Of a stretch of DNA of 64,000 nt, positions 25,087 through 35,893 are shown one piece after another. Made by a program: the position numbers and the translations under genes. The stretch comes from Otis tarda. Its lineage: Eukaryota; Chordata; Aves; Otidiformes; Otididae. Position 1 is the stretch's first letter. Every line of letters starts with the position of its first letter. The stretch spans positions 47,313,371 to 47,377,370 of the forward strand of contig CM048557.1 in NCBI GenBank assembly GCA_026413225.1. The letters run 5' to 3'. The notes beneath the pieces are model-generated. The model ran no database searches. It was not told where the DNA came from and worked only from the letters and a program-made list of their open reading frames with translations.

Positions 25087-25867
25087 ATAAAAACAGTCAA
25101 GAAGAAAGAACGCAGAAGTGTCCTCTCACTCAAAAGTTACCTCACTCCAGTCTTCCCATAGACGAAAGTGAGAATTCCCTCAAAATACTGCATGATTTTG
25201 ATCCTGCTCTCAACTTCATAATTTTTGAGTCATCAGAGATAAATCCTATGAATTAGATTAATTTTGCTCCAAAAGGGGGGGATCCAGTTGGGATAATACA
25301 ATTTTGCTACTAATTGTTTTTATCTTGATGTCCCTTTCAAGCCAAGAATTCTAAAGTGCTTTGTGAACAGAAAGTCTTACAGTAGGGAGTGCTAAATGGG
25401 ATCAACTGGCTACCTGCTGCAGAGCAAAAGCCTGCAAACATGCTCTTCCCGCTTGACAGATCTAACGCTGCTTTCTTCAGTTATTATAATAGTCCACCTG
25501 GTGACAATTCCTGGCTCTCTGTTGCTTGCTAAACACTAAACTGTGATGTCTGTTAGCATCTTCCCCTTTCTATGAACACTGAAAAAATAATCCACAGGGT
25601 GAACTACTGCTGCTAAAAATTTTTATTCTCAGCGGGAATCTGGCTCTTTGTTATGTACTGATACTGAATATTTAAATTACAACCTTCTAATCTTTCATTT
25701 ACGGCATCTAAAGGATGTTGAATAAATTAAAAATAAAATGCCATAATAGTCTGCCTTGACAGAGAATCTGACAGGGCATCAAGATTTTCAGAAATGTGGG
25801 TTTGGTTTTCCAGCATATGCAGCTCCCATCTTTGACAGGAGAAGTACTGTGTTCAATATTCCTAAGG
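25087..25867. other. Spacer between the inverted-repeat arms
   Basis: 781 bp of AT-rich sequence. No transposase-like frame is seen; the only frames near it are 60-72 codons and featureless. If the arms are transposon termini, this would be the internal, non-coding part of a short non-autonomous element. Confidence 0.5.
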
Positions 25868-26025
25868 CCATATATGTCAAAAGCTAAATACCAGTTTTGA
25901 TAATCTAGGCCTGTCTGAAAAAGCACTGAGGACAGCCCGCTGTCTCACACTTGAGATTTGGCTGTGTCCCTACTTTAGAAGGGCGTATAGATTGAGCAGA
26001 TGATTTTGCTCATAAAGCCTGCACT
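25868..26025 (-). repeat. Right arm of the long inverted repeat
   Basis: 158-bp arm, inverted relative to 24,940-25,086 and carrying 11 bp more (near GTAGGGACACA on its own strand). No clear target duplication flanks the outer ends. Directly outside it lies a small perfect hairpin: ACTATGAAG at 26,050-26,058 and CTTCATAGT at 26,061-26,069. Confidence 0.85.
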
Positions 26026-26524
26026 TCAGTCCTTCAGTGTTAGTCACGGACTATGAAGGACTTCATAGTGAAAGAACGGGAGGGCAGGATGTGAATCCCT
26101 GCCCTCTAATAGGGTTCTGTGAATAGTATTGCTAGAAGCAGGCCTGGCAGATTTAGTGATTGAATTATTAACAGTATTGCCCTGATGGGAATGTGCAACT
26201 AATAGCAAGACTTAAATTCAGATGTTCTACTTTGGAGCTAATCTTCAATGGTAAGTTGAAGCCTTTTTTTTTAGTTTCTTTTTAAAATCATGGTAACAAC
26301 AGTCAGTGTGGTGCAAGGTATTGGTGAGGTGCCCTAGAAAGTGCTGGGACAATGACCCACAGAAATGGTACAATCCACATCAGCCCAGACAGGTTATGAA
26401 CAACTTTTCCCCCGAGTCACCCATTTTGAACAAAGCACAGACATTGAATTGTCTATGATTATCTATTTTCAGGAGTTCAGATTTACTTGTACCTCTTTAA
26501 GCATTATTATCTGCTTTGCATCAT
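26026..26524. other. Unique DNA, no gene recognised
   Basis: Nothing recognised except the short hairpin at 26,050-26,069. Confidence 0.45.
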
Positions 26525-26695
26525 ATGTTTTGAGGTCAGAAGACACCATTATGATCTATTCTGGCCTCCTGTATGACACAGGACTTAGTCATTTCTGCTT
26601 TTAACTGCCCTTTGAGCTATGAATTGTCTCTTTAGAAACATCATATCTGAATGCATCACCAACTTCAGTACTTCATTACGTCTTAAAATACGTAT
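26525..26695 (-). mobile_element. Ancient CR1-like LINE fragment
   Basis: Read on the minus strand this resembles the 3' end of the old amniote CR1 type: the GAGGTCAGAAG...CCATTATGATC...TGGCCTCCTGTATGACACAGG stretch is the complement of the usual 3' UTR, and TTTGAGCTATG...TCTCTTTAGAAACATC corresponds to the codons just upstream. It is strongly diverged and has no preserved tail. Boundaries are approximate. Confidence 0.6.
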
Positions 26696-27558
26696 TTACA
26701 CTAAGGATTTACAATTTCCTTAAAATCATAAAGGAAATTTACCAATTACTCATGCTGTATAGGTATTAAAGCCATAAGTTAAGCCCAAGTTCCTTGAATC
26801 CTGTATGTGTATCTTTTTTTTTAGAAACAATAACTACTGAACCCCATTCCAAGTGCTCAAAATTAGTCTCATCTCCTTTCACCTTGGCTGGAATTATTTG
26901 GACCCTCTGGTAGTATTACTGAAATAGCAATGTTCTGAGTTGTACTGCTGGGGTTTGGTACCTCAGTGACTTGACATCAGACCCTGCATTTTTACAGACC
27001 ACCTCAGTGTCATTTTTTACTAGGATTTGCAGAAACCTGTGCAAAGTTTCAGCTCTGCCCAGCCTGCTCCACACCTTGTGCGTCCTTGGCAGATAGAGGT
27101 TTTGGTGGGAGCTGCAGTCCTCCCTGGGCTTCTGGATAAAAAAAAAACGGAGTGTCATACGGGACCATGGGAGATCGTTCGCACCTAGGATGTTGTAAAG
27201 GTATGAAGAAAGTTACTTGAGCTCTGACTCCAGTCAGTCTCCTCTGAGAGAGATGGAAGCTGGTCCTGGTCTAGCTTTCTTGAGAGAATGGGGACGTGCC
27301 TGGCTGCTGAGGTGGGACAGATGTGACCTGGTACCATTTGTGTGGCCAGGCTGTGCACAGAGTGCACAATACTACTCAATACTGGCAGAGCACAGAAGCT
27401 GCCTACAAATCCCCCTCTCCCTTTGGGGTGGGAATATAATGAGAAAAGTCATGAGATTGTCGTCCTGAGGCAGTCCACCTGTGACTGCCCAGCCAAAGGA
27501 CTTTCTTGTGTTACAGCGGTTTTCTTAGGTCCTCAGCTGTTCAGGTACTGGCTCTGGC

Positions 27559-27597
27559 TTTTTCTTTCTTTTTTTTTTTTATTTTTTTTTTTTTTTT
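27559..27597. repeat. T-rich tract
   Basis: T run with single C and A interruptions, about 39 bp. Confidence 0.8.
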
Positions 27598-27839
27598 AGG
27601 TAGCTGCCTGTACAGCGCCTTGCAGTAGCTTCTACCAGTTTCTGCTTTACTATGTTCTGGCTTTCCCCCCAGCCACCTTCTTGGACAGCAGTAATACCTT
27701 GCCCCTGTCCCATTGCCAGTGCTCTTACAGGCTGAGACTTTCTCGTCCTGGTCTGTTGACTCATTGCACCTCTGCTCTCAAAGCAAATGTTATGTTTAAA
27801 AGGTCTCCTCTTCTGTTAAATAACAGGCAGATGGGAGCA

Positions 27840-28120
27840 ACAGGTGCAACCACTGAAGCCGTCAAGTTCAGCTGGAGCTGGGATATTTGAGGCAGCTGGG
27901 AGAGGTGGGAGGTGCTGGAGGGCTGTGGCTGAGGAGAGCAGTGTGGAGGTGCTGCTGCCTGGCTGTGGGCCCGGCCATTGTCCTCCTGGTGGCCTGGTCT
28001 GCTCTCCTCTTCCAGAGGCTGGAGCTGTGGGCAGCTGGGCTGTGTGTGGCTGCAGGCTAGTGGGGCTGGAGGAGAGGTGCTGGGTCCATGGGCTTGGCTG
28101 TGCTGGGAATGTGGTACTTG
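27840..28120. other. GC-rich, G-skewed patch
   Basis: Clearly richer in G and C than its flanks, with many GGG and CTGG words. The 125-codon (+) and 151-codon (-) frames over it both stay open because stops are rare in such composition. I see no splice-bounded exon or domain. Confidence 0.4.
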
Positions 28121-30441
28121 GGGGTGTTTTTTTCTGGTTGTGCACAGCCCTTTCCCCCTTCCTTTTTCCCCTGGAGAATGTAAAGCGTAGTATAAGTCAG
28201 GCTGAAGGGAGGACATGTTGATGTTTTCTAGTTTAGACAGAATATAAGATAAAATTTAGCCTAAGCTAAAATTTTCCTTTATTTATGTTCTAGAATGGAA
28301 ATCTTGCTGTCCTTTGTGTGCTTCCAGGAAGGCAGGGATAGGCTGAAGGCAGGTGCTTGGGAGGGAGGGGATTTCCAAGCGCAGTAGGCAGAACAGGGAG
28401 TGGAACTGGGCCTTTAAAGTCTTCCTGTACTCAGAGCTGTAGCCTGTGCTGATCTTCCTTGTGATACGACTTTAAGAAGCGTTTAATAACCTCAGGTGCT
28501 AGCTAGATGAAGTCTGGTGTTTGCTTATGTTGTCTAATGCTACTTACTTTCATTAAGCTCCAGTACTGCACTTCCGAGACTTATTTGTAGTTGCTTGTCT
28601 TGGATGTAACTGAATCTACCCTCTCAGTGCTCTCAATTGAATTAATAATGATTTCCCAGTTATTTTAAGGCTTCCTGGGTCCTTACCGCTTTCCTGTGTG
28701 AATGTCTCATTGCTGTCTATTTTCCCATTTATGTGCATTTTACTTAGCGGAGAGGTTTTTCTCTGCGTTAGTGTGGGAGGGCCACACAGCTAAGCTTTCG
28801 CTCAGACCTCTGTGTTCCTTACATCTCGTGATGCAGGCTGGCAGCACTGCAGCTGCTATGTCACAGTGCAAGCGAAACTTTCCTGTTTACTTGTTTCTTG
28901 TTTCCTGTGCCTTGAGCACAGCTGAGGCAATGCTTTGTGCTTTTCCCCTTGTATTACAGATGAAATGATGTGTTTCAGAGGGCCATTTTAGAAGAGGCAG
29001 CCCTACCTGAGAGCTGGGAGAACAAAGTCTAGACTGCCTCTTTCTCCGTCCTTTTCACATATTACTTATTTATTTGGGACAGGCTGTGGGCTGAGAGACT
29101 AGGTGGCATGTTATCAGTGGAAGTGATTTCCCACCCACTCCCTTTACAGTGTTTCTGAAGAGATGCTTTTTCTTCCCTCTCCTTTCCCCATGTTCTGCTA
29201 AGTAGCATGCACATATAGGGATGAAAAGACTCTGAGGAAATGACTGTTGATATCTAAAAAGGTGGTTGAACAGAAAGGGGATGAATAAAGCAAGGCAAGT
29301 AGGAAGGAGGAATGAGAAGGTGACCCAGAAACAAGTAAAGTAGTATTTAACATGGGAGAGGAAGGGAAACTAACAAAAAAAATGGAGACTGAAGTCCAAT
29401 GGAAAGGAAGCTCATAACAGAAAAGACATACAGAAATCTTTCTCTTTCAATCTCTGGCACCTACATTAAAAAAATACTTCCAAAAAGGATAATTAGCTGG
29501 TGTGCCTTACTGTCACAAATTCTGAGGCAAAGAAACATTGAAAAAAGATTTAGATGCTTATATGACTAGTAAGAATATTTACAATTGGGATGTGAAACCT
29601 GCTTTCTTATTTTAGGGAGAGTCTCTCAGTGCTCTGAAAGAAAACTTATTCTCCAGGTGCCCTCTATGTGTGCCAGCTTCTGTGACCTGTGAAATAGAGA
29701 ATTTGTAAGCTATGAACAATGTATAATATTAAAAACTATAAAAGGTCAAAATCAATGGATCAGTTCAGATACCTAAAAGTGAGAGAGAGAGAAATTGAAT
29801 GAAGGAGGGAAATCACTGATTTTTGCTTTGCTTCTGTAGGGGAGTGTTGCTCCTCCTCAGTGTGTAAACACAATTTGTGGCTCTGATCCTACATTCATAA
29901 ATTGTAAAGCCAGTGGGAATCGTTATGATACTCTAGCATGAACTCCTGTATATCACAAGCTATCAGACTACACAGAATTGCTTTCCATTTACTTTAAAGC
30001 TTATCTCAAGAGAAAAAAAGCCAACTTGGTTTCAGAAAGTCGCCTTGAGTTTAAAAATCCACCTTAATTGTGAACTCCTCGCGAGTCTGTTTGCTACCGA
30101 GGGGGACTGTACTTGCCCTCACCTTTTACTGACGGTAAGCTGCTGTTCTTGTTCAATATTTTGCGATGTACTGCAAATAATGGGTTGTTGGCTTCTGTTC
30201 TGGGAGCTCTTTCTTGAGAGCTTAACTGGGCCCCTGCCATCAGGGAGCAAGGGTTATTTATTTTCTGTGTACTATGACTAGAGCAGCCTAACGCAGAGCA
30301 CAGTAGTGAGTTTGCACGTGGAAGCCAATGCCAAAGCACCTTTATGTAGCTCTCCTGGGTAATTAGTGGGAACAACTTCCACTTTCTGAGTTTTTGTGTT
30401 GAGACTGGTGATCTATTGTTAACTGTATCTGTATGCCTGAT

Positions 30442-30484
30442 ATTTTTGGTTTGGGTTTTTTTTGGTTTTTTTTTTTTTTTTTTT
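30442..30484. repeat. G/T-rich tract ending in a T run
   Basis: TTTTTGGTTTGGG followed by long T runs; simple sequence like that at 0.55 and 57.87 kb. Confidence 0.8.
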
Positions 30485-31857
30485 GTAATGTTGTTAAGGT
30501 TTTTCATCAATAGGCATGAAGTAGTTGGAACTTGGTAGCATTTGAAGAAATCCTCCTGCAGAGTAAAATTTAATAAATGCATTGGTAGCTGTGCAGCATT
30601 TGGGCCACCAGTGTTCCTAGGTCTCTTTCTGACTTGGAGGCTGAAGGATTTCTTTCTGGAGAAAACAAGATAATGGGTAGTGTTGCATTTGTTAATGGCG
30701 GAGTTATCTGAAGAGAATAAATCCAGACTGTGTTGTCATAAAACCATGAGCCTTATTGCATTCAAGGAATATGTTTGTAAGATTTATTTGTATTTTCCTC
30801 CATTTTATGTGGCTGAGGTGTACAAGGGTGGTGGAATACAGTGGTAGCTGGGATTAATTATGTGTAATGTAACTTATGGAAGTCATTGTGGCTTTCTGAG
30901 TGGCACTTAAATGTTCTATGATAAAGTTGCAGAACATGGTCTTTCTTGTGGGGAAAGAATGAGGAAATGGGAATAACTTCACATTGGTAGCTTCAGTGCA
31001 GGCAATTGAAAAAGGAAGCTACAGGAATTAAATGTGGCTTCAAAAAAAACCCAACAAACTCAAATAAGTGACAACAATTTATTGTCAATTACATTACTCT
31101 GTATTTGGAAAGGTGTGAGTTGATCTCAAAATAGTTCAGTGTCAATGATCAGAAGATGCTTTATATGAGTGCATGTGTAGTGTGTAATGTACATATGGTT
31201 TTCAAGGACAAATAATTATCACAAAAAATATGTTTTAAAGATGAAACTATTGATCTGTAAAACACCAATTCTGTTTTCTAGTAAAATCTGGGTTACTGAA
31301 AATAAACTGGAGTATTGGTTAACAACTGGCAGTGCCACCCTTGAGGAAAGGGAGGAATTGCAGGGTGGGTGTGTGTTATATATGCCCTTCTTTGCTATTT
31401 GATCAAGAACATGAAAGATGAGTGCAGTGTTAAGAGCAGGTAAAGGACACAGCTGTTCAAATGTATAGATGAACCAAACAGGTGATGTAGACAGACAAAG
31501 GGAAGTAGGCTAAATTTGTTTGAAGAACAGATGAAGTGGGCTCATTTGAGTAATTATCGTCTTAATATAGCCTGTGGCAAACTCCAGCTTCTAGGAACAA
31601 AGACCATTGCTTACTTTGGAAGCAGTGCTTCTGAAAAGGAGCTGGGACTTATTTAGCCAGTTGACCATATGCTCCCTCTAATTTTGTAGCTGAGAAAACT
31701 GGGCTATACAAGTAGTGGAATATTCAGGCAGTGGCATTACCTTGCATGTGACATTGGAGACCATTAATAAAGTAAGGATTTCAGTTTGTCCTTTGCTTCA
31801 GAAGTAACATTTCTTTATAAATTGTAAAGAGTTCAGAAGAAGGCTATAACAATGATG

Positions 31858-32345
31858 TGAGATCTTATGACCTAATCATGTGTACTTCAGGAGTGTCATA
31901 AAATAACTTGCGTAGTGAGACTAAGGAAGCTCACTCTTCAGAGTTTATAGAAGTGAAGGTTAAGAGGAGACTTGATGACAACCTACGGATACTTATTCAG
32001 GGAAGAGATCTCTGATTGTAGGAGGCTGCTTAATCTTTTTGGAAGCAGAAAATGTGTAATGAGGATTGATGACTGGAAGTGGAAGCTAGGCAAATTGAGA
32101 CTTAAAATAAGGAACTCATCTTTAACAGTGTGGGTAATTAATCACTGGAACAATTTTTCTAGTCGGATAGTAGATTTCCCATCACCTGAAGTCTCTAAAT
32201 CAGGACTGAGTGTCTCTCTAAAAGATAAGCTCTAGCTCAAACTGAAGTTATGGTCTCAGTGTAGAAATTACTGGCTGAAGTGCTGTGGCCTGTGTTGTAC
32301 AGGAGGTCGGTGAATATGATCATCATACTCATTCTGCCCTGAAAA
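31858..32345 (+). mobile_element. Ancient CR1-like LINE fragment, about 490 bp
   Basis: It matches the old amniote CR1 type in order: GAAGGTTAAGAGGAGACTTG ATGACAACCT, later TTAACAGTGTGGGTAATTAA and CACTGGAACAA, and a 3' UTR with CTGGCTGAAGTGCTGTGGCC and TGTTGTACAGGAGGTCGGTG. The tail is lost. It covers the C-terminal end of ORF2 and the start of the 3' UTR. It is much more diverged than the CR1 copies at 9.4, 43.4 and 59.5 kb. Confidence 0.75.
31972..32235 (+). pseudogene. Remnant of ancient CR1 ORF2 C-terminus
   Basis: The translated frame has LGKLRLKIRNSSLTVWVINH followed by WNN, which parallels the younger CR1 C-terminus ([20 protein letters not shown] at 44.05 kb). It stays open for 87 codons by luck or slow decay. 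It has no catalytic part and cannot be functional. Confidence 0.7.
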
Positions 32346-34936
32346 ATGTATTAATCTGTTTGTGGCTCATCTGGAACTGACCTTGTTCAAACTCGGTGAT
32401 TTTATGTGTAAACGGATGAGTGATATTTACCTCCTCAAAGATACAAGACCTTGGTTAATAAGAAAGGCTGTGAAGGCTACAGAAATAGTGCCAGGAAATA
32501 TACAGACCTAGAAATCATGGTCTATTTTCTGGCAGGGCTGTACACATTCCCTGAAGATATAGGAAACTGTGTGGGAACCTTTCTGGTCCTCCTTTGCCCA
32601 GCCATGCCGGGTACTCATCCTGTGAACTTCTGTAGCAAAGGCTGGTTGTGGGGGAGGTGGGAATGCTCCGCATTGTTTGGTGAGACACGTAGAACATTCT
32701 ACTCTCTCTGAACTGAGTACTTACTAGCTCTAATTACAGTTTAGCAATGTTAATGATACATATGAATACTGTTGTGGGTTGGCTAACAAGTAGTTTGCAG
32801 CCAGAAACGAAAAAGGCACGGTGACATAAGTCCTTGTGTTCAATCACTTTCTTGTCACGTCAGTGATGGACCTGTAATGGTAAGCATTTGGAAATCAAAC
32901 TTGTTCTGTCAGGGTCCAGCGTTTGCTGACAGAAGGAAAGGTAGTAATTCTTTCTGCTTGTGGTATTAAACTATAATTTGTGATCTTTGAGAAATAGTGA
33001 ATAAATAAGCGAATCTTGCGTTATGAGTGGTATTTAAACACTGCTCATGTCTTGCAAGAAGCAAATCTAGTTGTCAGGAGGTGCTTTAAGTCAGACTCTG
33101 TCAGCCTCTAATGTACAAGATCTCTCTAACGAGGCAGAGAGGATTTTCAGGAGTCTGGCACAGAACTCATCAGCTCCACCCAGCTTCAGTCACTGCTGCT
33201 AATTCTGTCTCTCAAAATTCACCCACAGTATATCAGGTATAGAAAATAACACTTTGTTTTAGGCAGTATCTTTCTATATTCTGTTGTTCCAGCAATAAAT
33301 AATGCTGGAAAAAAAAACAGTGGTTTGATTTTTAGCAGGTTTATAACATTATACAATTCTTATGCTTCTCTGTATATTACACACAGCACAAACCAGCCTT
33401 TTGCCCAGCTGAAAACCAGTTCAATTTACATAGAGAAATTAAAATGCAGTCCCTCCTGTGCCAAAACCTGGATCAGCTGCACTGGAAATGCAGTTTTCTA
33501 TGTTGAAGAAAAAAGCTCATATAATTAGCCTGACTGTGTGCTGCTCTTGTGTCTCTCTAAGTCCTGAATTTCATTGTGGAGCTAATACCTAGGTGCTTCT
33601 GTGGTCCGTCCTTTCCAGTGCACGGCCCTTTCCAAAAGCAGTGCTTCTTATTTCAGAAGGCTCCAGTGTCCAAAACTTACTGACCAATACTGCTGCCACT
33701 CTTGCATTGTGCCATGGGTTATTGTGGAGTGCTCTCAGTTCTAACTGGGGTCAAAAGGGCACAGTAGAGAGCTAAGCTACTTTTAGTTTTCTTTAAATGA
33801 GATTCCTTAAAGTAAGAGGGGTATTTGCTGAAGGTGCAGGATTAACAGGCTTTGATCTTAGTATTGTGGTTCCTCTTACAGCAATTTGGATGTGTACGGG
33901 GGGATAGGAGTCTTCCATACTGCTGTGCTAGTCTCTTGCTTGAATTGCAGGAGCAGAAGAGCAAGACCTTCATGATACTTCTATGTCTTTCCCCCTTCTC
34001 AGGTAATGGAGAAGGAATCCATCATAGCCACATGTTACTACCAAATTTAGTGAACAGAAGCAAAAGTTAAAATATTTTTTTTCCTTGGGACATTTTGCTA
34101 AAGGTGGTGCATATTGGATTTTATTTTTAGAGCAGAACTTGCTGAAAACAAAGGCCAGAATGATAGATGGTTTTGACACAGTCATTTTGTTGCTTTAGCT
34201 GCTAGGTCTAGCTTATCCCTTCACTAAAATGTTGTCAAGATTTTTTTATGAGCTTTATTTTATGCTTAATCTTTTTATCATTTACAGTTTTTTTTCTGTT
34301 TGAGCACAGAACACAAGCTTCCCTTAGCTGGGATTTATCTAAACCAAATGGGAGCTGTCTGCTCCCAGTACCCTGATAATTAGTAACCAGACAATTCTTT
34401 GTAGTGGCAACTAGCACGCCTCTCTCATTCATTTGAGGTACTCCTCATCTGAGAGACAATCTAAATTGACTATTTATAAATGCAAGTGGTCCTTAAATCT
34501 TCCCAGTTTTCCCAGTGTTCTCTTGCCTCTACCAAGTCTCTGTCTGATCAGTCAGTTTTTTTTTCCCTATTGATATGAGAAATTTCCCCAAAAATTTGGA
34601 TGATACCTTTCAGGGGTGCAACCTTATAGATTGGGGATGCAGATACAAGCCTTTTAGATGAGCGTTACTGTTACTTATCTACCCAAACTACATTGTGGAA
34701 AATAAATCAGATGTACGAATGTTGTGCTGGTTTGGTGGACAGTGCAAAATTGATAAGTGCTTTTATGTTCAAATGTGCTTCTGTACTGGGAAATTTGAAT
34801 GGCTGAATAAGAACTACCATTATGACATGAAAATGAACATGATAGACAAGCTAAACAGAGCTGCAGGAGTAAACAGCAGCATCTTTCCAGATCTGAAAGA
34901 GAAAGAACAATAATTTTCAACTGGAGCACACTAATT

Positions 34937-34967
34937 AAAAAAAAAAAAAAATTAAAATAAAAAAAAA
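34937..34967. repeat. A-rich tract
   Basis: Two A runs separated by TTAAAAT. A 72-codon frame ends about 24 bp before it, but the upstream sequence is not recognisable as a retrocopy. Confidence 0.75.
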
Positions 34968-35875
34968 TCCCCAAACCTAGTAAGGTGAAAAACTGAAGTC
35001 TGAACGTGTTTTCCCAACCTTATTGCATTGCTTACAATAAATCTGGCACAGTTTTGCTTTATTTGGAAAATCTTTTAAGAGTCTTGGTATTCTGCCATCC
35101 CTTCCCACTAATAAGTAGTTTAGCAAAGCTAGTTTGCTAAGCATCTTAGAGAGATGGTGAATCTGCATCTCTGAAGTAGAAAAACTATGAGAAGGGAAAA
35201 GCTCTCTACTTTCCTGTTTTAAACAGGAGTTCAATAGACTCATTTCTAATTTTCTGTAATGATCACTCTTTCAGTAGAGATCTAAGAGGAGGTCTACTGG
35301 GTACTGTTTCACTGTCACCCTGTAATACTTTTACTCAGTGATGCAGCTGGTGCTGTATATGTTTGCAGTCTCCACTTCCTTTTTGAATGCAGCTTGTACC
35401 AGTGAGAATGAGCATTTTCTAAGGTATTGACTTCAGCAAGTGTGGATGGGGAACAGTCTTTGAAGGGGTTTGCCTTTATTTGAACACTTAAGTGATACCA
35501 GGTAATTGGCCTATTCATGCGTGCTTTAATTGTTTCCATTTTTTGTCATGTTCTTCCTACCAGTCTCCTCCAATGTGGGCTATGTGTCATGTGGTACAAC
35601 TTCTTCTGGCGCTCCAAACTGTTGGCATATTGATTCATGTTCAGTAACTTTCATCACTGTTCTGCAGTGTCCATATTCAGCCTTTGATCCTTCTTTTTCT
35701 AATACACACCAACCACTATTTGGCACTTCTGAGTGTGCAAAGAACCCAACTGATGGGCAATGTTGATGTACTTACATAGATTCTGTTCTTCCTTTGCCAC
35801 CACTGATTGCCTATGTGCCACAGACCATGAGACAGCTTTTACTGTAATGCCATGTCCAGGTCCTATTACACATGC

Positions 35876-35893
35876 TTTTTTTTTTTTTTTTTT
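35876..35893. repeat. T18 tract
   Basis: Uninterrupted T run; on the minus strand it would read as an A tail, but no parent element is recognised. Confidence 0.75.

Larger units (their letters stand above)
26696..31857. other. Unique DNA, no gene recognised; includes a GC-rich patch
   Basis: No exon or element recognised. Around 27,840-28,120 the sequence becomes markedly GC-rich and G-rich on the plus strand, giving long open frames on both strands that I attribute to composition. T tracts at 27.58 and 30.46 kb are listed separately. Confidence 0.45.

Noticed and set aside
34695-34967. 72-codon frame followed by an A-rich tract, possible processed pseudogene
   Set aside because: The peptide is not recognisable, the A tract is interrupted and no target duplication is visible. 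Bird CR1 rarely copies cellular mRNAs.
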